This document shows, piece by piece, positions 7,059 through 13,476 of a stretch of 13,476 nt of DNA. The stretch is taken from positions 1 through 13,476 of the forward strand of contig CAZFHP010000039.1 in NCBI GenBank assembly GCA_964519365.1, written 5' to 3'. Positions within the stretch are counted from its first letter, which is position 1, and every line of letters begins with the position of its first letter. The position numbers were made by a program, and so were the translations under genes. The DNA comes from CAZFHP01 sp964519365 (lineage in GTDB: Bacteria; Babelota; Babeliae; Babelales; RVW-14). A model generated the notes under the pieces. The model saw only the letters and a program-made list of their open reading frames with translations, was not told the DNA's origin and ran no database searches.

Positions 7059-8442
7059 TGAACAAGACCCAATCATTGCACGCTGTACACCCCACGGAAG
7101 CGGAGCGATTGCTATTATCCGCCTTTCAGGCAACTGCGTAGATGCTTTAGTTGATAATTTTGCCCGCACGTCATCACATAAAAAACTCGTTACGAGTGAT
7201 ACGCATACTATTCACCATGGGCATGTTATCGGCACTGATAACGAAATAATCGACGAAGTTTTATTTTTTCTCATGCGCGCGCCAAAAACGTTTACGGGGC
7301 AAGATACTATCGAAATAAGCTGCCACAACAATCCATTTATTGTCGAAAAGATTATTTCATGTGCTCTTAAACATGGGGCACGTATCGCTAAGCCTGGAGA
7401 ATTCACACAACGGGCTTTTTTAAACGGCAAAATCGATCTCTTACAAGCAGAATCAATTAACGATGTTATTCATGCTCAAACAGAGCTTGCACTTAACACA
7501 TCGCTTCGCCAACTTAAAGGCAGCTTGTCTGATTACTTTGGACAGTTGGAAAAATCTGTTATCACACTTTTAAGCCTCGTTGAATCAAGCTTTGAATTTC
7601 TTGACGAAGAACAACAAGACCTTGCTTTAGACAAACGTATACACAAAACGACAGGCGAGTTAATCTCCTATATTACAAAGCTCAAAAAACAATTTAATCT
7701 TCAACAACAGATTAAACAAGGCATTCGCATCGCACTTATTGGCTCCGTTAACACAGGAAAGTCAACACTCTTTAATGCACTTTTAAAAAAAGAACGAGCA
7801 ATTGTTACCAACACTCCTGGAACAACGCGTGATAGCATTGAATATAGCATCTATAAATCAGGGGTTTTTTGGTCAATCATCGATACTGCAGGCATTCGAA
7901 CGACAACAAATACAATCGAACAAGAAGGCATAAACAGGTCATTGCGAGAAGCAAAGACAGCTGATATCATACTTTTAGTTCTCGATGCATCACAAACATT
8001 ATCATTTGAAGAAAAAACGTTTTACAAAAGCATATATGACGAACACGATAAAAAAACAATTATCGTCGTTAATAAAATAGACAAAAAGCTTGCTTTTGAT
8101 CCCAAAAATCTCTTTTCTCTTAAAGATCCAAAATACGAGAAAATATCAGCACAAAATAATATCGGGCTTGATACGCTTGAAAATATAATCGACGAAAAAA
8201 TAAAAGAACTATTCAGTCAATTACAATCACCATTTTTGCTCAATAAACGACAGTATAATCTTATTACAACAATCGAACAACGCTTACAATCTATTGCCAA
8301 AAACTGTTCAAATAATGTAAACTATGAATTGATAGCATATCATCTTAAAGATATGCTTGAAAAAACATCTGAACTTACTGGCAAAACGATTAATGAAAAG
8401 ATGCTCGATACCGTTTTTAGCACTTTTTGCGTCGGAAAATAA
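7027..8442 (+). CDS. mnmE: tRNA modification GTPase MnmE
   Basis: With MnmG, MnmE builds the 5-carboxymethylaminomethyl (or aminomethyl) group on wobble U34 of certain tRNAs. The 471 residues are a normal length (about 455). The N-terminal tetrahydrofolate-binding domain starts with PIIARCTPHGSGAIAIIRLSG. A helical domain follows, with a Ras-like G domain inserted: P-loop GSVNTGKS (about 239-246), TTRD (266-269), DTAG (286-289) and NKID (349-352). The C-terminal motif is CVGK in place of the common C[IL]GK, keeping the catalytic Cys468. The start overlaps the jag-like gene, suggesting translational coupling; two adjacent ATGs (7027, 7030) are possible. AAAGGA sits 11 bases upstream. mnmG is not in the window. 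Confidence 0.96.
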   Translation: MMPLNPAHLSNEQDPIIARCTPHGSGAIAIIRLSGNCVDALVDNFARTSSHKKLVTSDTHTIHHGHVIGTDNEIIDEVLFFLMRAPKTFTGQDTIEISCHNNPFIVEKIISCALKHGARIAKPGEFTQRAFLNGKIDLLQAESINDVIHAQTELALNTSLRQLKGSLSDYFGQLEKSVITLLSLVESSFEFLDEEQQDLALDKRIHKTTGELISYITKLKKQFNLQQQIKQGIRIALIGSVNTGKSTLFNALLKKERAIVTNTPGTTRDSIEYSIYKSGVFWSIIDTAGIRTTTNTIEQEGINRSLREAKTADIILLVLDASQTLSFEEKTFYKSIYDEHDKKTIIVVNKIDKKLAFDPKNLFSLKDPKYEKISAQNNIGLDTLENIIDEKIKELFSQLQSPFLLNKRQYNLITTIEQRLQSIAKNCSNNVNYELIAYHLKDMLEKTSELTGKTINEKMLDTVFSTFCVGK

Positions 8443-8464
8443 TATCATAGAGGGGGGAGATTCT

Positions 8465-9664
8465 ATGAAAAACAAATTATTGATTCACATCAAAAAAACT
8501 TGTACATTTTTTTTGTGCTTAAGTTTTTCATTTTATTCATTACCAGTGACCACAAAACCAGTTACTGCAAAAACGCCTAAAAAACACGCTCGTAAAAACA
8601 AAAAAAAATATCGCAAATCACGTAAAAAGTATCGTAAAAAAATAAAAAAATCACGCAAATCCCGTAAAAACAAAAAATCAAAAAAAATCCATCAAAATTT
8701 CTCTCAAACAATGTCCAAGTACTTCGAAAAACACGAATACGAAGACGATAAAAATTATCTCATATGGTCGAGTTCGACACCCAAACCATTTGACGAATTA
8801 ATTCTCTCATGGAACGCTCGACGACCAAAATATGGAAAAATAACCTTCTTTGTTAGTGTAAAACACAAAAAATGGTCCAAATGGCACAAACTTGCCCAAT
8901 GGCGCCCGGATTCTCAACAAACATTTGTGAATAAACTTGATCCACATGTACACACCAAACACGTACGAGTTGAAATGCAAAAAAAGCGCCTTGGCAAAAG
9001 ATTTCGCATCAAAGTTGTCTTTTCGCACAAATCGCTAAAACCATCCATCCACGCTCTCTTTGTTTGTCTTTCGCGCAAAAAACACTTTCATATCATAAAA
9101 CCTAAAACAAAAAAACGCTCGATTCTTATTAAAAATGTCCCTCGACAATCCCAAATGCTCGTCAAGCACCCTCGCCATCGAGATTTATGCTCACCAACAT
9201 CTATGAGCATGATTATTCGTTATTTTGATAAACAAAAGAACAATACATACGACCAATCCCTTGCAGACTTTACAGCAGACTTTGCTGATACTGTTCATGA
9301 TGACAGCCCACTTGATATTTATGGCAACTGGATATTAAACATTGCCCAAGCATATGACTCGTCACAAGCAAACGTTTTTTATAGAGTTCAACGCCTGAAT
9401 AATTTTAACGAACTCTATTCATACATCGCCAAAAAAATTCCTGTAGCAGTCAGCGTTCGTTATCTTAAGGGTGGCGCTATCCCTTACACTCGCGGACACT
9501 TTTTAGTTATCGTTGGTTGGAATCAAAAGAAAAAAGCAATCATATGCATCGACCCGCGCTTTAGAAAAAAAACACTGCGCGCATATCATATCAATAATTT
9601 TCTCAGAGCGTGGGGAGTATCAAGAAATCTCAGTTATATTGCCCTTCCCAAAAAACAACTTTAA
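8465..9664 (+). CDS. Secreted C39-like cysteine peptidase with polybasic tract
   Basis: About 399 residues. A signal peptide (1-35, hydrophobic FFLCLSFSFYSLPV) is followed by an extremely Lys/Arg-rich stretch (about 36-76). Next is a beta-rich domain (about 95-210) with the FDELILSWNARRPKYG and WSKWHKLAQW elements seen in Peptidase_C39-like proteins. The papain-like domain follows, with a candidate triad Cys242 (DLCSPTSMSM), His345 (RGHFLVIVGW) and Asp363 (CIDPRF). Export to the periplasm or beyond is implied by the signal. The substrate is unknown; C39-type folds include bacteriocin-leader peptidases and amidase-like enzymes. There is no ABC transporter part. The start at 8465 is chosen for GGGGGAG just upstream and because the signal peptide begins there; the frame is open further upstream (to 8357) inside mnmE, but those residues are not signal-like. 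It lies 22 bases after mnmE and may be co-transcribed. Confidence 0.82.
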   Translation: MKNKLLIHIKKTCTFFLCLSFSFYSLPVTTKPVTAKTPKKHARKNKKKYRKSRKKYRKKIKKSRKSRKNKKSKKIHQNFSQTMSKYFEKHEYEDDKNYLIWSSSTPKPFDELILSWNARRPKYGKITFFVSVKHKKWSKWHKLAQWRPDSQQTFVNKLDPHVHTKHVRVEMQKKRLGKRFRIKVVFSHKSLKPSIHALFVCLSRKKHFHIIKPKTKKRSILIKNVPRQSQMLVKHPRHRDLCSPTSMSMIIRYFDKQKNNTYDQSLADFTADFADTVHDDSPLDIYGNWILNIAQAYDSSQANVFYRVQRLNNFNELYSYIAKKIPVAVSVRYLKGGAIPYTRGHFLVIVGWNQKKKAIICIDPRFRKKTLRAYHINNFLRAWGVSRNLSYIALPKKQL

Positions 9665-9678
9665 AAAGTTTTTTTAGC

Positions 9679-9719
9679 AAAAAAAAAAGAAGTATAAATT
9701 TCTATACTTCTTTTTTTTT
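9679..9719. terminator. Bidirectional terminator between convergent genes
   Basis: GAAGTATA (9689-9696) pairs with TATACTTC (9703-9710). It is flanked by A10 on the left and T9 on the right, so a U-run follows the stem on both strands. It serves the C39-like gene (+) and the histone-like gene (-). Confidence 0.85.
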
Positions 9720-9739
9720 GCCGAAAAAATAAAGCTAAT

Positions 9740-10153
9740 TTATTTTTTCTTTTTAGCTCTTCGAGCCATCTTTCTTTTTGGAGCAGCTTTTCTTTTTACC
9801 GTTTTTCTCTTAGCCGCTTTTTTTCTTCTGACAGTCTTTTTCTTTTTAGCTACTTTTTTCTTAGCTGCTTTTTTTCTTTTAACTGTCTTTTTCTTTTTAG
9901 CTACTTTTTTCTTAGCAACTTTTTTTCTTTTGACAGCCTTTTTCTTTGTTGCTTTCTTTCTTTTGACTGTTTTTTTCTTAGCTACTTTTTTCTTAGCAAC
10001 CTTTTTTCTTTTGACTGTTTTTTTCTTAGCTACTTTTTTCTTAGCAACTTTTTTTCTTTTAACTGTCTTTTTCTTAGCTACCTTTTTCTTAGCAACCTTT
10101 TTTCTTTTGACTGTTTTTTTCTTAGCTGCTTTCTTTCTTTTTTTTATAGCCAT
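9740..10153 (-). CDS. Histone H1-like lysine-rich repeat protein
   Basis: A 137-residue protein made almost entirely of Lys, Arg, Ala, Val and Thr, resembling the lysine-rich tail of histone H1 and chlamydial Hc2 (HctB). It has no globular domain. After MAIKKRKKAAKKK come tandem units beginning TVKR: three identical copies of TVKRKKVAKKKVAKKK (14-61), then 11-, 17-, 17- and 11-residue variants and a tail ending ARRAKKKK. It is expected to bind DNA or RNA non-specifically and compact the nucleoid; that is by family analogy. The start ATG has AAGGAGAAGGA immediately upstream on the minus strand. It converges on the C39-like gene, which carries a similarly basic tract. The long open frame on the opposite strand is a by-product of the repeat. 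Confidence 0.85.
   Translation of the reverse strand: MAIKKRKKAAKKKTVKRKKVAKKKVAKKKTVKRKKVAKKKVAKKKTVKRKKVAKKKVAKKKTVKRKKATKKKAVKRKKVAKKKVAKKKKTVKRKKAAKKKVAKKKKTVRRKKAAKRKTVKRKAAPKRKMARRAKKKK
9803..10114 (-). repeat. In-frame tandem repeats, 48-bp main unit
   Basis: The coding repeats of the histone-like gene. Three identical-protein 48-bp units occupy 9971-10114, followed by shorter and longer variants (33, 51, 51 and 33 bp) down to about 9803. Unit lengths stay multiples of three, so changes in copy number preserve the frame. Synonymous C/T differences between copies show that they are not freshly duplicated. Confidence 0.8.
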
Positions 10154-10307
10154 AAGTCCTTCTCCTTTTTTTTAAAACAAACAAACTACCACACTCCTTA
10201 GACACATTATTTTTTTATTCGTTATCAATTTTTTAGCCGCCTCCTCTTAGATATTTTATCAACATAACATACAAACCTTTTCTCTCTTGTCCCCCTTCCT
10301 ATTCTTA

Positions 10308-10338
10308 AGTATAGACAAAAATCATACCAATTTGTCAA
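10308..10338 (-). promoter_or_regulatory. Candidate promoter for the histone-like gene
   Basis: On the minus strand, TTGACA (10338-10333) and TATACT (10313-10308) are separated by 19 bases, slightly long for sigma70. This gives a leader of about 150 bases before the histone-like ATG. Confidence 0.4.
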
Positions 10339-10380
10339 ATAATTTAAAATATAATTGCGCATTTAAATAAGATAAAAAAG

Positions 10381-10433
10381 GGCAAAATATCCCACGAAAC
10401 AACCAATTACCCTTCCAGGCAAGGTATTCCACG
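10381..10433. repeat. Imperfect direct repeat, possible operator pair
   Basis: GGCAAAATATCCCACG (10381-10396) and GGCAAGGTATTCCACG (10418-10433) agree at 13 of 16 positions, and all differences are transitions. Start-to-start distance is 37 bases, about 3.5 helical turns. They lie between the two divergent promoters. A binding site for a regulator is possible but unproven. Confidence 0.35.
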
Positions 10434-10504
10434 GGAAAAAGCATTCTTTTGTTTTCCTACTCACCGACACTACTCATCCTGAAATATATTTAATTTTTTA
10501 TCTC

Positions 10505-10533
10505 TTAAAAAATCATCATTCATACGATATAAT
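10505..10533 (+). promoter_or_regulatory. Candidate promoter for the acyltransferase-priA unit
   Basis: A perfect -10 TATAAT (10528-10533) with TTAAAA (10505-10510) 17 bases upstream as a weak -35. It lies about 48 bases before the start codon at 10582. Confidence 0.5.
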
Positions 10534-10581
10534 TTAAAGAAATAACTATCTATCTTTTTTAAGATAACAAAGGAATCACAT

Positions 10582-11190
10582 ATGTCAAAGTTTACAATAA
10601 GAAGAAAAATCAGACAAAAAATAAAAACTCACACTTTCTTGAATACCATCTTTAAATACACCTTTTACGCAATCATGCGCTTTCTTTTTGCAACATATCG
10701 TCTGCATATTACTTACGACCCTCATCTTATACAACCACTACAAAAGCAACCGGGAATATATTATTTCTGGCATCAACAAATAATCGCAGGAATGCTCTTT
10801 TTCTTTAAATCCAAAAGTTCTGGCTATTGTGTTGTAAGCCCAAGTAATGACGGGAAATTTGCCGGGTTTGCTTGCAAAAAACTCGGATTCAACGTCCTCT
10901 ACGGATCTTCTCATAAATCATCGATAAAGCTTCTTCGGCAATGTCTAAGTGTTCTTAACAAAAACCAACAACTCTGCCTTGTTGGAGATGGGTCTCGAGG
11001 GCCAGCTTTTACCCTCCAAAAAGGCATTTCCTATCTTGCAACAAAATCAAATTTACCACTTATTTTCGTAGACGCAAAACCACAATGGGCATACACTTTA
11101 AAAAAAAGTTGGGATAAATTTCAAATTCCATTACCCTTTAGCAAGATATCAATTCATGTACACAAACACACTAAACTCCAACAAAAATAA
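10582..11190 (+). CDS. DUF374/LPLAT-family acyltransferase
   Basis: 202-residue protein of the DUF374 family, a branch of lysophospholipid/lipid A acyltransferases. A basic N-terminus and hydrophobic segment (about 20-38) suggest membrane association. Family landmarks: YFWHQQ (WH at 63-64, the likely catalytic His), VVSPSNDGKFAG (about 84-95), GSSHKSSIKLLR (about 108-119), VGDGSRGP (about 134-141) and the closing KSWDKFQIPLPFSK. It probably transfers an acyl chain to a lipid or lipid A-type acceptor at the inner membrane. The acceptor cannot be read from sequence. Start ATG follows AAAGGA at seven bases. priA begins 16 bases later on the same strand, so the two are likely one transcript. Function is by family; the exact substrate is unknown. 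Confidence 0.85.
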   Translation: MSKFTIRRKIRQKIKTHTFLNTIFKYTFYAIMRFLFATYRLHITYDPHLIQPLQKQPGIYYFWHQQIIAGMLFFFKSKSSGYCVVSPSNDGKFAGFACKKLGFNVLYGSSHKSSIKLLRQCLSVLNKNQQLCLVGDGSRGPAFTLQKGISYLATKSNLPLIFVDAKPQWAYTLKKSWDKFQIPLPFSKISIHVHKHTKLQQK

Positions 11191-11206
11191 GTGATAAAAA
11201 TAAACG

Positions 11207-13234
11207 ATGTTTGCTTCAGTTAAGCTCTTAAATGGCTTTGGCAAAATTTTAACATACAAAATCCCCAAGCACCTATCTCAACAAATATTTATAGGGGCCA
11301 TTGTACACGTCCCACTTAAAAATCAACATGTTTGGGGATTCGTCATTAAACAAACAGATACACTCAATTCAAACATTTCTTTTGCTATCAAAGAAATTAT
11401 CAAAATAGAAGCGCTTCCCAATGATCGTCACTACAAAATTTTTGTCGAAAAAGCCGCTCACACATACTTTACAAGTGCAATACACTTTTACCAACGACTA
11501 CAAAGCTTTCTCTCAACACCAAACAAGCAAACAAAAATACAGGAACCAACTTTTCCCACAAAAAACCTTCAAAAAAAACACGTTATCACTCTCACTCAAG
11601 AGCAACAGCTCGTAGCAAACTATCTTACCCCAGCAATTACAAAACAAGTATATGCACCAACCCTAGTGCATGGCGTAACGGGTTCAGGAAAAACAGAAAT
11701 TTATAAAAAACTTATCACGCACGCACATGCACAACAAAAAAGCGTAATTCTTTTGCATCCAGAAGTCTCGCTGAGCTTGCAATTTCAACATCTGCTAACC
11801 CAACAACTTCCAGAGATTACTATTTTTGGGTTTCACTCAGCAAGTAAACCGCGGGAACGGAAAGAACTCTGGCTAGCCCTTTTAAGCAATAAGCCAGTCT
11901 TAATTCTCGGGGTTCACTTACCCATCATACTCCCCATAAATAATCTTGGCTTTATTATTATCGACGAAGAACATGAAAATGGCTTTCAAGAAAAAAAGCA
12001 CCCGAAAATTAACAGTAAAAACCTTGCTCTTTTGCGTGCACATCACTATAATATCCCCATTTTACTCGGTTCAGCAACCCCTTCGCTTACGTCTTTGTAT
12101 AATGTAAAACACAAAAACTGGGCCCTTTTCCACCTTAAAACCAGGTTTGCAGGAGCATTTCCAACTATTCAAACAGTATCGCTTATCAACAAAAACAAAC
12201 AAAATAAATTACGACGCACATATTCAACGTCATTCTGGATCACCCAAGAGCTTGAATATGCTATCAAAGCTTGCCTTGCCCGAAAAGAACAAGCGATTAT
12301 ATATCTTAACCGGCGAGGGTATAGCTTTTTTCTCCAATGTAAAATATGCGGTTTTATTTTTACATGCAAACACTGTTCTGTAAGTCTTACCCTTCACCAG
12401 ACAAAAACAAACAATAATCATCAAGAACCCCTCATGCATCTTCGCTGCCATTACTGCAATTACACAACAAAAGCACAAAAAAATTGCCCGGAATGTCGCG
12501 CCCCAGAAAAAGAATTTCTTAAAAAAGGCGTCGGCACTCAACAAATCGTTCAAATTTTACAAAAGCTACTTCCTACAGCAACTATCGAGCGAGCAGATCT
12601 AGACACAACCAAGAAAAAACAAAACTGGAAAAAAACCGTTCAAGCGTTTTTAGACAAAAAAATAGATATTCTCGTTGGCACACAAACAATTACCAAGGGT
12701 TACCACTTTCCATCAGTCACCCTTGTTGGCATACTATGGGCAGACTTAAGCCTCCATTTTCCTCAGTTTAATGCAAGTGAAACAACGCTCCAACAGATTA
12801 TTCAAGTTGCCGGGCGAGCAGGACGACAGCATCAAAATAGCTCCGTCATTGTACAAGTCATGCAAGATCATCATATTTTCAACTATGTCCAAGAACAAAA
12901 GTATCTCTCGTTTGTAAAACATGAGCTTGAACAACGACGTATTTTCAATTATCCCCCCTACTGTCGACTTGTACATATCGAAATAAGAAATACAAACGCA
13001 CAACAAGTAGAAACCGATGCTCAACTGCTTGGACAAAATCTTGAAACAATTATCGCCAAAAACAAGTATGACATTACACTTTTAGGCCCCGCCCAACCAA
13101 TTATTTGGAAAATTCAAAAAATCGAAATTCGACAGATTTTCTTAAAATCACCATCGTTCATACTTATTCATAAGCTCATAAGTCAAAGTAATTTTAAAAC
13201 GCTTGATAGTAGCGTCTTTATCGTCACCAATTAA
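11207..13234 (+). CDS. priA: Primosomal protein N' (replication restart helicase PriA)
   Basis: Superfamily 2 DNA helicase that recognises stalled forks and reloads the replisome. Of 675 residues, about 1-100 form the 3'-DNA-binding domain (ending short of the E. coli form, total about 730). The helicase core follows: Walker A GVTGSGKT (156-163), Walker B DEEH (253-256), GSATPSLTS, a motif V region with GTQTITKGYHFP, and QVAGRAGR. Inserted is the zinc domain with all eight cysteines (378, 381, 387, 390, 414, 417, 427, 430). Two spots differ from typical PriA: GTRS, just before DEEH, reads GVHL, and the YHARD element after it reads INSKN. There is no clear Shine-Dalgarno. It is probably co-transcribed with the acyltransferase. 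Confidence 0.95.
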   Translation: MFASVKLLNGFGKILTYKIPKHLSQQIFIGAIVHVPLKNQHVWGFVIKQTDTLNSNISFAIKEIIKIEALPNDRHYKIFVEKAAHTYFTSAIHFYQRLQSFLSTPNKQTKIQEPTFPTKNLQKKHVITLTQEQQLVANYLTPAITKQVYAPTLVHGVTGSGKTEIYKKLITHAHAQQKSVILLHPEVSLSLQFQHLLTQQLPEITIFGFHSASKPRERKELWLALLSNKPVLILGVHLPIILPINNLGFIIIDEEHENGFQEKKHPKINSKNLALLRAHHYNIPILLGSATPSLTSLYNVKHKNWALFHLKTRFAGAFPTIQTVSLINKNKQNKLRRTYSTSFWITQELEYAIKACLARKEQAIIYLNRRGYSFFLQCKICGFIFTCKHCSVSLTLHQTKTNNNHQEPLMHLRCHYCNYTTKAQKNCPECRAPEKEFLKKGVGTQQIVQILQKLLPTATIERADLDTTKKKQNWKKTVQAFLDKKIDILVGTQTITKGYHFPSVTLVGILWADLSLHFPQFNASETTLQQIIQVAGRAGRQHQNSSVIVQVMQDHHIFNYVQEQKYLSFVKHELEQRRIFNYPPYCRLVHIEIRNTNAQQVETDAQLLGQNLETIIAKNKYDITLLGPAQPIIWKIQKIEIRQIFLKSPSFILIHKLISQSNFKTLDSSVFIVTN

Positions 13235-13265
13235 AAAAAAGAGCGTACCATTTGGTACGCTCTTT
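13232..13265 (-). terminator. Strong intrinsic terminator, best on the minus strand
   Basis: AAAGAGCGTACCA (13238-13250) and TGGTACGCTCTTT (13253-13265) form a perfect 13-bp stem with a two-base TT gap (in practice a four-base loop). On the minus strand it is followed by T8, on the + strand only by three T within the stem. It therefore mainly ends a minus-strand transcript from the right, while also sitting at the priA stop codon (13232-13234). Confidence 0.85.
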
Positions 13266-13284
13266 CATAAAAACCTGCCTACGA

Positions 13285-13443
13285 TTACTCAGATATTTCT
13301 ACTTCGCTTTTTTCTTCCTCTTCTTCTTTAGGCTCTTCTTTCTCTTTTTCCTCTTCTTTAGACTCTTCTTCTTTTTCTTCTTGTTCTTCTTTTTCTTCTT
13401 CTTTTTCTTTTTTCTTTTTCTTTTTCTTTTTATTTTTTTTATT
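13285..13443 (-). CDS. 3' end of a Glu/Lys-rich protein (partial)
   Basis: A minus-strand frame ending in TAA (13285-13287) encodes a poly-Lys stretch followed by Glu/Lys-rich residues, with the C-terminus SEVEISE. The terminator 20 bases downstream with its T-run on this strand supports a real transcript ending here. In this frame there is a stop at 13444-13446 and no start codon between, so either the gene begins in another frame past an error in the polypyrimidine run, or the frame is not a gene. An acidic or mixed-charge tail like this occurs on many proteins; I cannot name it. Sequence quality at this low-complexity edge is doubtful. Confidence 0.4.
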   Translation of the reverse strand, partial: NKKNKKKKKKKKEKEEEKEEQEEKEEESKEEEKEKEEPKEEEEEKSEVEISE

Positions 13444-13476
13444 TTAATTGTTTTTTTTCTTTTTTTTATTTTTATT

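Larger units (their letters stand above)
10154..10581. other. Divergent intergenic region
   Basis: A 428-base gap between the histone-like gene and the acyltransferase gene. It holds candidate promoters facing each way, a leader of about 150 bases for the histone-like gene with an unexplained strong Shine-Dalgarno (AGAGGAGG, minus strand, 10240-10247), and an imperfect direct repeat at 10381-10433. I find no protein-coding gene of normal size. The A/T-rich remainder shows nothing further. Confidence 0.6.

Noticed and set aside
8357..8464. Upstream in-frame extension of the C39-like gene
   Set aside because: It lies inside the mnmE coding region. The strong GGGGGAG and the signal peptide both point to the ATG at 8465.
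9803..10114. CRISPR array
   Set aside because: The repeats are contiguous coding units without spacers and keep one reading frame of a lysine-rich protein.
9930..10175. Hydrophobic + strand reading frame of Phe/Leu/Ala repeats
   Set aside because: It is the reverse complement of the lysine codon repeats and has no ribosome site; the minus-strand gene explains it.

Overview
The window is AT-rich bacterial chromosome with short intergenic gaps, encoded CCA on its one tRNA, Shine-Dalgarno starts and Rho-independent terminators. The gene set combines a peptidoglycan synthase for division, a thioredoxin lipoprotein, a lysine-rich histone H1-like protein and a secreted C39-type protease-like protein with a polybasic tract. 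This resembles small-genome, host-associated Gram-negatives such as Dependentiae/Babeliae (TM6) or, less likely, Chlamydiae-like lineages. The taxonomic placement is inference from protein style and gene content, not a marker-gene result.

Layout. Positions 1-230 hold no convincing gene. They are richer in G+C than their surroundings and fold into several hairpins, one followed by a T-run on the + strand, so they are probably the 3' part of a structured RNA or transcript entering from outside the window. A perfect 18-bp inverted repeat (260-299) then closes the minus-strand cell-division pair ftsL-like (1904-2173) and ftsI (298-1890). Divergent from it is a + strand pair, a thioredoxin-fold lipoprotein (2339-2788) and cysS (2804-4144). 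A promoter at about 4170 precedes kup (4259-6115), followed by tRNA-Gly(GCC) at 6203-6277 with its own promoter. Next come a degenerate jag-like gene (6408-7058), overlapping mnmE (7027-8442), and the secreted C39-like gene (8465-9664). A bidirectional terminator separates the latter from a convergent histone H1-like gene (9740-10153, minus strand). A roughly 430-bp divergent intergenic region with a direct repeat leads to a DUF374-type acyltransferase (10582-11190) and priA (11207-13234). A strong terminator with its T8 run on the minus side closes the window, behind the 3' end of a Glu/Lys-rich minus-strand reading frame that runs into low-complexity sequence at the window edge.

Most genes are housekeeping: septal wall synthesis (ftsL/ftsI), translation (cysS, tRNA-Gly, mnmE), replication restart (priA), K+ uptake (kup) and lipid or lipid A acylation (DUF374 family). 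The jag-mnmE order is a remnant of the widespread rnpA-yidC-jag-mnmE cluster. I did not find a clear multi-gene novel system. The least ordinary parts are the structured non-coding segment at the left end, the Jag-like protein that has lost its canonical RNA-binding signatures, and the pairing of a secreted polybasic C39-like protein with a lysine-repeat histone-like gene.
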